Made by a program: the position numbers and the translations under genes
The notes under the pieces: model-generated
What the model was told of the DNA's origin: nothing
Seen by the model: the letters and a program-made list of their open reading frames with translations, nothing else
The model's database searches: none
Shown: in pieces, positions 49,701 through 62,053 of the stretch
Numbering within the stretch: the first letter of the stretch is position 1
How the letters are laid out: each line of letters begins with the position of its first letter
Assembly (NCBI GenBank): GCA_018894105.1
Contig: CM032122.1
Coordinates: 35,743,404-35,807,403 of the forward strand
Source of the DNA: Jacaranda mimosifolia
Taxonomy: Eukaryota; Streptophyta; Magnoliopsida; Lamiales; Bignoniaceae
Direction: 5' to 3'
Length of the DNA: 64,000 nt

Positions 49701-52479
49701 AAAGAAAGTAGCACAAAACTAATTTATGTTAATTTCTAATAAGAATTAAATGGGACACATATCCTTTGTGAAAAGAAAAAAAAATTTAATATCTTGGTAT
49801 TATGAATAATATAATTTTCACATTTAACAAACTTATTAATGTTTAAATATAATAAATAAATATCATCTAACAACATATACATAAATATATGTATGTATTA
49901 TATTTTCTTTCGATCCCTAATCTTATAGTCTAACAACACATTTTAAGGCGACGTTGGGGCATTCTTAAAAGCAGTTTATTTTGTCCATAATGTCCCAAGT
50001 CGCAGCCAAAAATTAAAATACTTTGCTGCGATTTAATTAAAAAATTATTATCACGAAAGGGTACTAAAATTTGGGCGTGAATAAAGCAGACTTTCGCTTT
50101 CAACCTTTATTAAAATCATATCATATCAAATTAAATAATTCTAGAAAAGATGGTAGTTGGGAATTATATTTTCTTTTCCTTTCTTTTATGAATAAAGAAT
50201 ATTTATTTTATTGTCCAATTCTTGTTCTAATTTGATGTATAATGATTCAAGGCTGCCAAAGAAAGATATGCCAATTGGGGAAAGCTTCGAGTATATCAAG
50301 GTTAATGCAAAGATGACACTTTTTCTATTTTCATTGCTCAGGTTTTATACTTTTATTGACTTAAACAGTGTGATATATGCCAATTCAGCCTCAAATAATT
50401 AAAAGCAACTATTCTCTAAGTTTAGAAATTATTTTTATCATAATTAATTTTTTAAAAATGAAGAAACAATTGATTTTGTGACCATAAACCAAAAGCATAA
50501 TATCTTAGAATAACCTAACATAATTTCAATTTAAGATGTTTATAAAATATTTTATGAATAAACTCTTAAAGTGTTTGGATAAAATGAAATAAGGTGTTAG
50601 TTAATATGGCTCAAATTAATGAGTAATTTATTAATATCACAAACACAAATTAGAAAGTTATTATTTCTTTAAAAGAGATTATGGTATCTTACCATCTTGA
50701 ACTTATGATTATGTTTAAAATTTTTACACACCTTAAATAAGAAATAATTATAATTTAAATTGTCAAACGTCTGTGCAATTAAACCACAATAAACGAAATT
50801 TTAGAATCCCAGGAATAATAATATTTCTTTTCTGGAGTACAATGTTTATAATTATAATTAGCAGTTGTGTCTATGCCTGTACGTACATAAGACATTAAAA
50901 TATAAATTAATATTTACTAATTTATTTTATATATTAGTATATTCTTTTTATTATTTTATTTAAAATCTTGGTATGTGAAAAAATATTTAAAAATAAAGAT
51001 GATATAATATAATTGAAATATGAAAGAAAAAGAAACATCATAGAAATGATAAGAAATGCTAATATAATATTAGCATTGAATCAAGTAAATTGAAGTGTAA
51101 ACTCCACATTTTTATGCACATAAGAGAAGCCCATTTAGATTCGAACTATTGACCTCTTACACAATAAAAGAAACTTATGTCATTGGGCCACAAGTCACTC
51201 GACAAAAATACTTTTTATTATCTTTACTAGATATTTTGACAATATATCAAAAAAAGTGACTTAATAATTATATCTGAATTTCTTTCATTTAATAAATAGT
51301 AAAAATTAAAAAATAAAATTTCAACTTAACAACTAAAAGTAATTTGGGAGAAAGCGACGACCACAGCAAGCTCAAATACAATAAAGCAAGTCATAAAAAT
51401 CAAGAAGAAAAGAAAGGGTTAGAGTAGCTTTTGTTTTCTTTTGAAGATTATTTGTACTTCGTAGCCCATTACTTTGTAGTCAAAAGTGGAGCTGAAAGCA
51501 GCGAAGAAACTTGCGAGATTTGCTATATATTGGCATGTAAAGAAGCCTCCACTCCACGCTCGATTTCGTCGTCGGTCGTTTTATTGGAATTATTTGCCAT
51601 AGAATAAACGTTTCCCAATATTAGTTGTCCACGTCAGTTCCGTTAAAATGTATAGATATTTATTTAGGAGAAAAAAAATTGTCATCCTAATTATACGTAT
51701 TTTTATATTTTGTTAATTATTTTTAATAATATTTTATCATTCAAGTTACACTTCCTTTTTTTTTTTTTTTCGTTGTGCTATTTGCAAATATATATATTGG
51801 TGGAAAAATTTTGTCACCTCAATGGCATGGGCCTCCTTTATAGGTATTATAGTTAAATTTTCTAATTTTGTGGTCATAATAGAATTTTCTTGGTGTAGTC
51901 TTACTAATAAATCACAAAATGCAACGAACTTTCTTTAATGTACTTTCAAGTGCATATTCTGTAATAATTCAAACTAGAAAAGGTATTTTTATCCTTATTT
52001 ATTTATTTTCATGTAAATTTTACTCAAAAGATGAGCTTTTATGTATTTCTCATGATATATAAATGTTAATTACGAACAATTATTAATTAATTTTTTAATC
52101 ATATTTACTCATGTTTCTAGAGTTCAAATCTTGAACATCATACATATAAATTTGAATATGATGCTATTAATTAAATATTTATCGGTTGTTATTAATTATT
52201 TGGCTAATAATATGGTCTAATAAGATTGCTTTAATTTTGGCCATCAGTCAACTTTGGATTTTATCAAAGATAGCTTTTAATTGGCATTCCTTTAACTAAG
52301 AAGTTAGCTCAAAAGGAAAAAAATTAGAAATATTTAATCGTTATTGAATACTTCATAATTACAAAACAAAATAGTAAATTCAGAAGGGTTAAGCGTACCA
52401 TTGTTTTCAAGGGTGTTTCTGTCATTCCATCATTATTCAACAACCGTTGCTTAACAAAACGAAAAGAATTTTAAGAAAC
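46742..52479. other. Intergenic DNA
   Basis: Over 5.5 kb of AT-rich DNA without a recognisable gene. It includes a poly-G run (about 46930-46944), a poly-T run near 47312, and a GC-richer block at 47560-47790 listed separately. The short frame at 50211-50402 has no known domain. Confidence 0.5.
47559..47768 (-). other. Orphan GC-richer ORF, 69 codons
   Basis: A minus-strand frame in a small island of balanced composition ends with a proline/glycine/arginine-rich tail (RNPAPATGGSTRF). I recognise no family, and no promoter or splice partner is clear. It may be a remnant of a transposed gene piece. Confidence 0.2.
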
Positions 52480-52925
52480 GAAGGGCTTGTTTGTTTATAT
52501 TTTGAAACATTTTGTCAAAATATTTTGATAAAATAATTTTTGGGTAGTGGGTGTTAGGAAATATAATGGTTGTTTGTATTTTAGGCAGTAAGTCGAGAAT
52601 ATTTTGAGAGAAAATTATTTATTTGGTTGTGTTTTGAAATGAGACAAAATGTCACGACAATAACTTTTTTATTAGGTTGATAGAATGGAATTGATATTAT
52701 AAAATTATTTATGTATGTCTATATATAAATTGGGTAGGGAGACAAAAAATGAAAGACTACACATTAAGGAGTGGATAAGAAATGAATTGGAAGGATATTT
52801 TGGGATTTTTTGGGTGTGTTTTCGGAGTATTGTAGGGCCGTAGGAGAATGTGTATGATTTATTTGTTCATATTTTGAAAGTTAAAAAATGAACTGACAAT
52901 TTACAACCAAACATAGCCAAAACTT
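52480..52925. repeat. Degenerate MITE-like copy (family C relative)
   Basis: GGGCTTGTTTGTTTATATTT at the left and ACAACCAAACATAGCC at the right are eroded inverted ends that resemble family C. The interior has TTTTGGGTGTGTTTT and CATATTTTGAAAG blocks and no coding potential. Confidence 0.35.
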
Positions 52926-54128
52926 CAGCAAATATAATTGCGAAAAATTCAAACCTCAACTCAAGAGAGGTACGCTCTTATCCCCCGAACAAGGGATACA
53001 TAGCTATATATTATACCAGAAATGGTCTGGCAAGGGTTAATTTGTTAATCCAGGACTGTTAACTGTCCTTTTCCATTTTTATGTACTACACTACAAGCCA
53101 AACTAGCCTTTCAATCCCCTAACCACTATTTTTTCTTTTAATTATTCTGTAAAAATTAAAATAAATCCCAGCTAGCTTCTATTGCTCATAGAAAACAAAA
53201 CGTGCAGAAGTTTGATTCCAAATTACCAACTGCAGATAATTGTAATTAGCTGATAATGAAGCTCCAACCGCATTCTTAACTATCATAGGATCATCATCGT
53301 AATATACATAACAACACCAAAAAAAGACAGATCTATGAACAAATCATTAAACTAATCAACTCTAATAGAAACTTTAATTCAGCCTTCTAGCTACTAATGA
53401 TCAGTACAAGATAATAGTAAATAGCATATGATGTCAATTTATTACAATACTATAATGCTTGTGACTAATTATTGAATTCATTTGGCGAAAAAATTATGGA
53501 AGTAGAAAATGAAGGCAACCTAAATTATTAGATAGTGTTAATCTAATTAATTCCAAATTTGTGAGTAGATATGGTGATGTGTCTTCACCATGTCCATAAG
53601 ATGATGAGACACTTTTTGAAGTTACAACTTAGGTACCGTCGGTGCCTTCTTAACTTTTAATAATGTGCTAAAAATTGACATTGGACAATATTGACTTCTA
53701 AATGTTATTCTAATATTTATTGATTGCATGGGGTCCATTTTAATTCGTACGTGAGAAGAAAATTTGATGTGAAATTTTTTTATTTAAATTTGTTTTTTTA
53801 TGTGATTCGTCGGGATTGAATAAGAGGCTTAGAATTAACTTGAAAAGACATGAATAGCTATACTTTCGGACGTGAACTTTTGACAAATAATACTTTGCTT
53901 TTATTTTTTAATGAAGCTACACAATTAAATTTGTATTATTGATTTTGATGAATGAATCAATTAATAGCAATTGTAAAATAACTTTTTAAATTATTGAATA
54001 ACAATATAATTATATCATTAAATAAAATATTAATATCATAATGTATAATTTAATAATTTATGATTCAATTAAACTTCTAATGTGAATCCTCAAAAACCGA
54101 TCAAAATTTGTTAAGTATTGCCTAAGGG
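52926..54128. other. Intergenic AT-rich DNA
   Basis: No gene, RNA gene or clear repeat ends are visible. Confidence 0.5.
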
Positions 54129-54600
54129 GCCGTTTGTTTTCATTTTCAGAAGTTATTTTTATTTTCTCTTAAAAATGAAAATAGAAAACTATCATTATTT
54201 TATCAAATATTTTCATTTTCAAAATATTCTTTATTATATTCTCTCTTCATTTTCATCCATCTTTAACCCCTATCATTATCTTAATTAATTTTTATCTTCT
54301 CAATACTTCTCATACATCATTCACAATAAAAATATTATAAATTCAAATTCAAATTATAATATTATTTTTTTAAACAATCACACATCATATCATCAATTTA
54401 AATTCAAAAATTACACAATTTTTAATACAAAAACACCAAACATCCAAATACATATCATTTTTACACCTATATAAACCTACAATTTTCAACAACAAATCCA
54501 AATAAGATTTTATTTTCAAATTCAACTATTCTAACTAACTTTTTACTATATATTTTTACTAAAAAATAAAAATGACACCAAAAAATAAAACCAAACGGGC
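54129..54600. repeat. MITE, family A
   Basis: The ends are GGGCCGTTTGTTTTCATTTT and AAAAATAAAACCAAACGGGC. The inside is C-poor on one half and full of CATTTTCA words. It is noncoding. Confidence 0.65.
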
Positions 54601-54698
54601 TCTAATTAAGCCGTGCCGACATACTAGCATGAGCCATCATGCACTCCTAGTAAGCCATCTCAAACAAGAATGGAATATTCTGTCCTATTAATATTCTA

Positions 54699-55019
54699 GG
54701 GCTTTGTTTGGTTATGTTTACCTAGCAATATTGTTTTAGGAAAATATAACCAAATATATCCCTTATTTTTTCTTCAAAACATACATTGTTCTATATATAT
54801 ATATATTTTTTTTTTATTATTACTCTAACATTAAAATAATCACTTAATTCATTTTTCACTCCAAAAGTCCAATAAAAAATATTGATTTGATTACTATAGT
54901 AAAAAAATGTCTCCCCCAAAATATAAACAAACATACCAAAAAATAACTTTTACATTCTCTAATAATTATTCTTCCAAAACACATAATAAAATCAAACAAA
55001 AATAACCAAACATAAACTA
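54699..55019. repeat. MITE, family C
   Basis: The ends are TTTGTTTGGTTATGTTTA and AAAATAACCAAACATAAAC. The interior blocks ATTGATTTGATTACTATAGT and ACATTAAAATAATCACTTA match the copy at 21742-22079. It lies only about 100 bases from a family A copy. Confidence 0.7.
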
Positions 55020-55575
55020 GATTTTTGGACAAATTAATCACTTGGCTAAGCTACAATTATTAACTCGAGCTAGGGAAGGATTTAGCTGCATGCAACCCCA
55101 TAATTAGCAGAATTATATACAATTTGGTTGGGTCAACTAATTAAAGATAGAATTCTTGGGAATGTGTGATAAACATGAGTACCATTAGTCTTAATTAGCT
55201 TGTAATTTTTAGACAACTTTAAATTATATTACCGCCAAATGCGGGAGGTCTGCTCAAGAAAGAAGATAATATTAAATTTAATTTGTCAATTTTTTGTGAT
55301 AATAAAGTAAAACAACCCCACTAATTTACTATTGCAGAAAATCAATAAAAAAAAAAAAATAGAGAGACTTAGTCAGAGGGTCAAAATGGTCAAATGCAAA
55401 TCTTTTTTTTGGTATGTGAGTTATTTTTCATTATTCATTTTAAAAGAAGAAAGAAAGGCATTAAAGCAATTAATTTTCTTGTCATAAATATAATTATTTA
55501 AGTTTGATGAATAATAAATCTTGGTCGTGTGGTTACTATAGATACCCACAATTTAGTTTGGATTGGATGGGGAGA

Positions 55576-55619
<44 letters not shown>

Positions 55620-55771
55620 GGGGGGTAGGTCAAGTGAGGACATGTGGCATCCATGTTAATTTGCAGGAGGAGCATATGGTGGTCACATGCATTTTTCAAT
55701 TAAAAGGACAAAAATAACCATTTCAATTATGTGATGGGTCCACATTCATGTATTAAAAAATGAGATTTAGA
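55020..55771. other. Intergenic DNA with a compound microsatellite
   Basis: A (CA)n run followed directly by a (TA)n run lies at about 55579-55619, ending in GGGGGG. I see no gene. Confidence 0.6.
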
Positions 55772-56133
55772 GATTGTTTGGGTGAGCTTGTAAACTTTTA
55801 AAAATATCTTATAAGATATTTGATAGTTTATAAAATATTAAAAAAATATTTAGTAATTTTTTTAAAAAAGAGAGCTTATAAATAAAATTTTAGGAACTAT
55901 ACAAACTCTTTCTAAAAAAGTAAGATGTTCGTAATTTATGTTGAAAATCTTAACATTTTTTTTTAATTTTAAACATATTAATTACAAAATTACCATTACA
56001 AATATTTCATAAACTCTAAAATCTTATTTTATCCACACACTTTAAAAATATCTAATATCTTATAAGTTCAAGAAACATCTTATAAAATGTATGAACTTAT
56101 AAAAACATTTAAATAAACTTAACCAAACACCTT
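55772..56133. repeat. MITE, family B
   Basis: GATTGTTTGGGTGAGCTTGT at the left faces AACTTAACCAAACACCTT at the right. Matching inner words (TCTTATAAGATATTTGA) tie it to the copy at 8443-8790. Confidence 0.65.
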
Positions 56134-57233
56134 CCTAATAGAAAATTAAAAAGATAAATCAGAGTTGTTGATAGACCAACAAAATTCTCACATGTTTAAA
56201 TTAATAGAAATTGAAAAAGAAAAATTTTAAGTTGTTCTCAAATAAATTTGAGATAACTCACTGTATATTTTTATCATCATATGATTGAAGGTTATTATAG
56301 AAAAATGATAATTGTGTTTGTCTCGTCAAGCTTTTATGTCCTTGATATTAAGTACAATATATCCAACTCATTCAAGCCATTGAATTAAAATTAGTAGTTT
56401 TTTTTCCCCTTTTCCTTTTGGTATCAAAATGGAGAATGGACCATCAACTGCAAACTCTTTAAGAGTGGGGCTAAAAATCGTGTTGAGAATAGAATCATTA
56501 TGCTTAAAATCACAGTTGATTTGTTAACATCAAAGCTATATCAACACAATTTACTTAAGCGTGATTATAAGAATTTCTATATTATTATAATTTTATTTGA
56601 GTCGTATCTATTGCTTTAAAGATAAATCCATCACCACAATGATCGAAGTACCAACTAAATTGAAATTCCTTTACTATAAAAGTAATTGATTATAAGCTAC
56701 TATTACAAATGATCCATTTGGTTTTATTTTCATTTTATGGTTCATTCTATAAAAGTAATTACTATGAATTTTCAATAAAAAATGAAAATGGTTCTAAAAA
56801 ATAATATCAGATGGGCCCTTATAGTAGTTCATAATGTGCGTTTTGGATGCAATCATTCATGTTCACCGTACACATTACAAGAAAAATAGAGAATAATTAG
56901 TGAGATATAATACAAAAATAATATCACTAATATTATATATATATATATTAAACAATGAAAAAATTAAATTTGTCAATATAACAACTTTAACTAGTTTAAT
57001 AGTGATAAGAATCAGCATTTAAAATTATTGGTATATTAAATTGTCATTATTAACAATTAACGACACATTTATAATGAAAAAGCAGGCAATGTTTATTGTT
57101 ATTATAAATATATTACTAATTCTCAATAGTCCCAACATAGAATACTAGTTCTTGCACAATTTAATTATACTATAACAAAAAATATTATTATCATTTTAAA
57201 GTATTATTAATCATATTATAAAACTCATTGTTA
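56134..57233. other. Intergenic DNA flanking the viral insertion
   Basis: A short family A fragment lies at about 56714-56818 (ATTTGGTTTTATTTTCATTT to AATAATATCAGATGGGCCC). The remainder is AT-rich with no gene. Confidence 0.5.
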
Positions 57234-57853
57234 CTCTGATACCAATTGGAAGCTGGTATCTTAACAAGGTATGACGACCGCCGGAAAAGGCCTCAACTGT
57301 GGGCAACAATAAGGGCATGTCCTTTTATGCTAAGATACTTGCTTCAGTCAGGATCAAAGACATGTTTAGAAAACTAAACAAAACCAAAAAACTAAACTTC
57401 AAGAAGGAAAAATATTAAAGAAGAAAAATCTTTGTAAGAAAATTAAAAATCTTTTTGATGCAGAGGATCCTTATTAAGGCAACTGCAGAGCATACTAAAT
57501 TTTTAATTAGACGGAGATGATGGCGGAATAGTTAAATAGCGAATGTAAATGACAATTCTTAAGAATAAAAGAAGTACGAGTAAGATGATAATAATAAAGA
57601 AGAGAAGAATTCCTTCTAAGATAGAAAGTAGCATAATATTATTCCACTCCCAAACTCTGATATCCCCCTCCAAAATAAAGAAAATTCACCCCTTATATAG
57701 AGGATGAATTGTCACAGTAATTACAACGCTGTACAAATGACAAACATTGAATAGTATCAAGCCGACAACAAGTACAATAATTAAACACACCTTTTGACAA
57801 AAGAAAACAAAAGGCAATAATTTAACGCACTAAGTTAAAAAGCCTGCTGGATA
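57234..57853 (-). repeat. Quasi-terminal repeat, 3' copy (virus sense)
   Basis: In virus sense it begins TATCCAGCAGG at 57853, inside the end of the polyprotein frame. It carries a TATA box (CTATATAAGG, 57691-57700) and ends at a primer site TTGGTATCAGAG (57234-57245). Relative to the other copy it has extra bases near 57377-57395 and 57576-57587. Confidence 0.85.
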
Positions 57854-58472
57854 AGGTCCGAAAACCACAGTTGATGTATTCTGAAGTGGTGTCTGACTCA
57901 TGGGGTTTGAAGCTCAGCATCTTGGGGAAAGCAGTCATGTCCATTTCTACAAAGAAATGATGGCCAATGAGATGAAACTGAAATTTTTTGATACCTCGTT
58001 TAACAGCCAAGATCTCTTTGTAGGTAGAGTGGTAATGTTATTCAGCAGTTTTAAATGAACCACTCTTGTATCCACACACATTTCTCTTCTCATTCTTTTC
58101 TTCAATGAGAACAGCAGCCCATAAAGTCTCACTAGCGTCTGTCTGGAGAATTCTCTTGCCATCTGAAGGAATCTGCAAAGGAGGTAGCTTTTGAATAGCG
58201 GCTTTAATAGTAACAACATCTTTCCTTTGGACATAAGACCACTCTGGAGGATTCTTCTTGAGCATATCCTGCAACGGACTTATAATTGACGCCAGTCTTG
58301 GAATAAAATCTGCTGCATAATTAATTACTCCAAGAAATTGTTGAAGTTGTTGCTTTGACTCCAGATCATCTGGGAACTTGAGAAGTTCAGTAGCTATATG
58401 TGGCTGCAAAGAGTACTGTCCATCCTTTATGTACATTCCTAAAAACTCAATTTCATCCTGAGCAATTATCAT
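57822..58472 (-). pseudogene. Pararetroviral polyprotein, end of RT and RNase H
   Basis: The frame reopens one base off the upstream RT frame at 58472. It covers the RT connection region (INYAADFIPRLA) and the start of RNase H (ILQTDASETLWAAVL). It meets TAA at 58038-58040 and resumes in frame with STYKEILAVKRGIKKF, the RNase H segment with the catalytic glutamate. It stops at 57822-57824, inside the 3' repeat. RNase H would remove the RNA template during reverse transcription. The domain looks near full length but is broken. Confidence 0.75.
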
Positions 58473-59287
58473 CTTTTCTCAGAAAGCATAATTCCAAATT
58501 GTCGAACCAGTTCCCCACAACGATTCAAAAGATAAGAATGAGATTCTAAATCTTCAAAAAATAAAAGAATATCATCAATGTAAATCAGTGCATTTGGGAA
58601 CAGAGGCTCAAAGATTCTGACCATAGCTTTCTGGAATAATGATGGAGCTGTTTTAAGACCGAAGGGAATAACAGTCCATTGGAAATGAGCATTCGGAATG
58701 CAAAAGGCTGTTTTGTAGCGATCATCACGATGGATGCCAATTTGCCAAAATCCTGCTTTGAGATCAAACTTGGAGAAGACATTGGCTTTTGTGAGGTTGG
58801 AAAATAGGCAATTCCTATTCTGAAGAGGAAACTTTTCATCAGCAAGGAAATAGTTCAGGGGCTTGTAGTTGATCACCAATCTCATTTTTCCCCTTGCTTG
58901 CTCAGACTTCTTGTTGACATAAAAAGCTTGACTAGCCCACGGAGAGTTTGTTGATTCAATAAGTCCTTCATCTCTTAGCTGGGCTAATTCCTTGGTAGCC
59001 AACTCAAGTTGATTAGGTGGCATTCCTGGGCGACTAGCTTTAGTAGGGTTTATATTTACATCTTTCTTAAAAGGTAACTGTACAAAAAACTCTGTATTTT
59101 TCCAAAATGGGTTTGTGCATTTATGTAGGAAATCAGAGTGAGATTCTGCACAACAATCTCGGATGAGTTTTGCTTAGATTTCTGGAATGGATTCATTTTG
59201 AACAGAGAGGTGGAATTGTGGTTTGATATATGGAAGAAAGTAAGACTTAAACCTAAGACCTTCTGGTTTAGGAACTACTTTCTTTTC
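58469..59287 (-). pseudogene. Pararetroviral polyprotein, reverse transcriptase domain
   Basis: From 59287 the frame is open to TAA at 59174-59176. From there it is open through the RT palm and fingers to TGA at 58469-58471. Motifs visible are KMRLVINYKPLN, FSKFDLKAGFWQI and the active site YIDDILLF near 58580. The type (FDLKAGFWQI, FGLKTAPSLFQ) is that of caulimovirids and Ty3 elements. The TGA comes from a one-base frame change at an A-rich run near 58473-58477; the next block continues in the shifted frame. Confidence 0.8.
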
Positions 59288-60427
59288 CTAAAGATGTTTT
59301 ATAATATCAAACCCAATAACAACATCCTTTCCAGGAAGAGAAGATCCAAGAAACCTATGGGTAATTAATAGTTTTGGGAAGAATTGAATCTTAACAGGCT
59401 TGCTAATCAACTTAATTGTTAGATTCTCGCTATTAGCAACCTGAAAGACTTCATGGTGGTTTTTCCAGAAAGGGGCAGGTAAAATCCTGGGATTGAGTAT
59501 AGAATAGGAGGCACCTGTATCAAGCAAACCAACCACATTAATAGGATTGTCAAACTTTTGAGGAATAATTTGTACCTGAACAAATGGTACAGCAAGAGTA
59601 AGACCAACAAATTGAATTCCGAAGATAGGTAGCTGGTCTTCTTTTGTCTCGTCTTCAGATGAGGAATCATCCTCAGAAACATCTTCTAAGGCGAACAGGG
59701 TCTGCTCAGAAGGTTCGTCTTCCTCAGAAAATAGTGACTCCAAATCCTCATTCTCAAGATCACATTGGGTTAGCTGAAGAATTTGTTTGAGAATCTTGTC
59801 CATCCTTCTGTTAGGACAATTCTTAGCCCAGTGTCCACGCTTATGGCAAATGTGACACATGTCTCCCTTGTGCTTTGAAAACTTTCTCCTAAAGAATCTC
59901 CTCTTTCTCCTTGGTCTCCATTGCTGGTGATACTTTTTGAATCTCCTATGATGCTTGTGGGATTTCTCCGGGCAATGACACTTCTCTGACTTGCATTTAA
60001 TCTGGAGATCCTTCATTTCACATTCCTTTGAGAACTTCTTTCCTGTCTCCTGGAATTCTTTTAAGAACTTCCAATTATTGCATAGTTTTTCAAGGGCCTT
60101 GAAGACAAATTGATAAATCTCTCCAAGGGTGACATTATCAAGTGTTTTCCCTCTTAGCTCAATTAGTGTTAAGGCTTCTTGACCAAGGGATTCAGGAATG
60201 GAATTGAGATAGGCTTGCTTTAGATTCGGATTGTCCATCCCACCAAGAAGATAAAACTTTTGAGACATCCTTTGGAAATGTTTCTCAAGATCTTTTCTCT
60301 TGAAAGAGCAACATTTCATTTTGAAGAATTCCTCCCTGGCAGCATCTAGATTGTCTTGGTATTGTCCTAGAAACTCAACATAGATATAATTCATGAAAGT
60401 CTCTATGTTTGGTGAGTTTCTAGCCTA
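59288..60427 (-). pseudogene. Pararetroviral polyprotein, coat-protein core, zinc knuckle and protease
   Basis: This is the longest uninterrupted part, 368 codons from 60394. It has a helical coat-protein core rich in charged residues, a very basic stretch (RPRRKRRFFRRKFSKH), a CCHC knuckle (CHICHKRGHWAKNC, near 59815-59860), then an acidic linker and an aspartic protease with LLDTGASYSIL near 59520. It begins after TAG at 60425-60427 and ends with TAG at 59288-59290. Coat proteins with a basic arm and knuckle package the genome, and the protease cuts the polyprotein. Confidence 0.8.
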
Positions 60428-61372
60428 GATCTGCCAATATTCTCCAAGAGCATACCACCATTCTTTCAACATACCAGTCATTCTTGCAGTGAATCCATTA
60501 ATAACTCCAATTCGAGTAGCATTTTATTTTTGGAGTTCAGTAACACACCAAGACATCATTTCATGAATCCTTTCCTTCCAAAGAGAAGAAGGAATATCAT
60601 CAAAAGTGAATCGATGCCTTGAAGTACTGGAAGATTTATCATCAGGCTCCTGAACATGAGGATTACGCTGTTGTCCTTGTTGACTGGTCTCTGGTTCATC
60701 ATTAACTACTGGCTCTTGAGGAGTTTCTGGAGGTCGATCTTCTGAAGGTTGATTTATAAAGAGCAAAGGAATATCCTTCGAAAGATCCTCTGAATCACTT
60801 ATGTCTTCTGTTGTGAATACAAGCCATGGTCTATTGGGCTTATTTTCTTCAAACTTAACATATTTTTTAAGGAAATTCGTGAGTAGATTTGAAGAGGAGG
60901 ACTTCTGCATCATGAACTGCTGAGAATCATTGGACTTTGAAACTACTGGTCCAATACCTGACACCGAAGCTTGACGTGCTTGAGGCTTACTTTTCTTCTT
61001 ATATTCTTCTGGAGAGAAGAACGAAGAAGAATCTCCGAACATTTTCTTGAAATTATCCAGCCCATGAAGAGGTTGTGAAACAATAGGGTAAGGAGATATT
61101 GAAGGTTTTGGCTTGCTCCAAATAGAATCTCTCTGGTACTGTTCTTCAAGATATTTTAGTTGGGTTTTAAGCGACTTGATCTCCTGCTCCTTATGGCTGA
61201 ACGGCTGTGAGTTATGGAGAAGTATCATGATTTCATTGTGAACAATATCAATCTTCTCCTTTAAGGATTGAATTAATACTGCTATCTGACTCTCCATCTT
61301 GGCTTCAATTCTTTCCTGGCTTTTAACAATTTTCTGCAACATGTGATTCTGAACTACTGCATTCTCTGACTG
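60428..61372 (-). pseudogene. Pararetroviral polyprotein, coiled-coil and N-terminal coat region
   Basis: Open from just after TAG (61373-61375) to TAA (60524-60526), then to the TAG at 60425, all in one frame. It begins with a predicted coiled coil (LLHNSQPFSHKEQEIKSLKT region). Serine-, proline- and acid-rich linkers follow (DISDSEDLSKD, EDRPPETPQEP), then a more ordered end (DDIPSSLWKERIHEMMSW) that probably starts the coat protein. Function is inferred from position. Confidence 0.6.
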
Positions 61373-62053
61373 CTAGTTGAGTGTTGCCTCTGCAGCAGTA
61401 ATATCCACAGTTGAACCGTCTGACTTTCGGGATGTTGGATTCTTTATCTTCCAAGAATGATTGAATTCAGAAGTCTGAATTTCCTTGGGAGGAAAATTCA
61501 GTTGCTGTAAGGAAGAAGAAGAAGGTCCAAACATCATGATTTGTTTTGGGATCAGTTCAGCATCCATGTTGTTGTTTGAGGTTGAGGGATAGACTTCATC
61601 ATCATCATTATAGTAATCTTCATCATCACTATCTTCATATCCCTCATGTACTCCCCATCCAATATGCGTTGTTGGCCACGGTGTTGGAGGTGGTGGAGTA
61701 TACTTTACCAGATAATCAAACTTCCCTGATGGTTGACCCAAAGTGTCGACAAAAGGATCATCCCTAGAAATCCTTGCTGGCCTTGGTGTTGTTGTTGGGG
61801 CCTGCATCTGAGTAGGAATAATCTCTTCTAGTGGTGCAAAGATGGGACATCCATAACCATCAAATCCACTTATTGGCATAGTAGATTGGATAGTATGAAT
61901 AGACTTGAAACAGCTGGGAACTGCGGTGTTTTCCTTCTGCTTTTTAAACTTAATTTCTACCGCACCATCTTGGTGTTTCTGAAAAGATGGTTCAGTAGAC
62001 TGGATCGACTTAGATTCCTTTGACGCCTGATGAGTCTGTTCATAGGCAGTAAT
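61373..62053 (-). pseudogene. Pararetroviral polyprotein, acidic and proline-rich linker
   Basis: In frame with its neighbours, between the TAG that follows the movement protein and the TAG at 61373-61375. It is of low complexity, with PPPPTPWP and a strongly acidic stretch (EDSDDEDYYNDDDE). No domain is recognised. The terminator at its end has the context UAG-CAG-UCA. Confidence 0.6.

Noticed and set aside
59138..59368. Plus-strand ORFs across the viral element (also 61546-61767)
   Set aside because: Opposite strand to the polyprotein and no viral domain; shadows.
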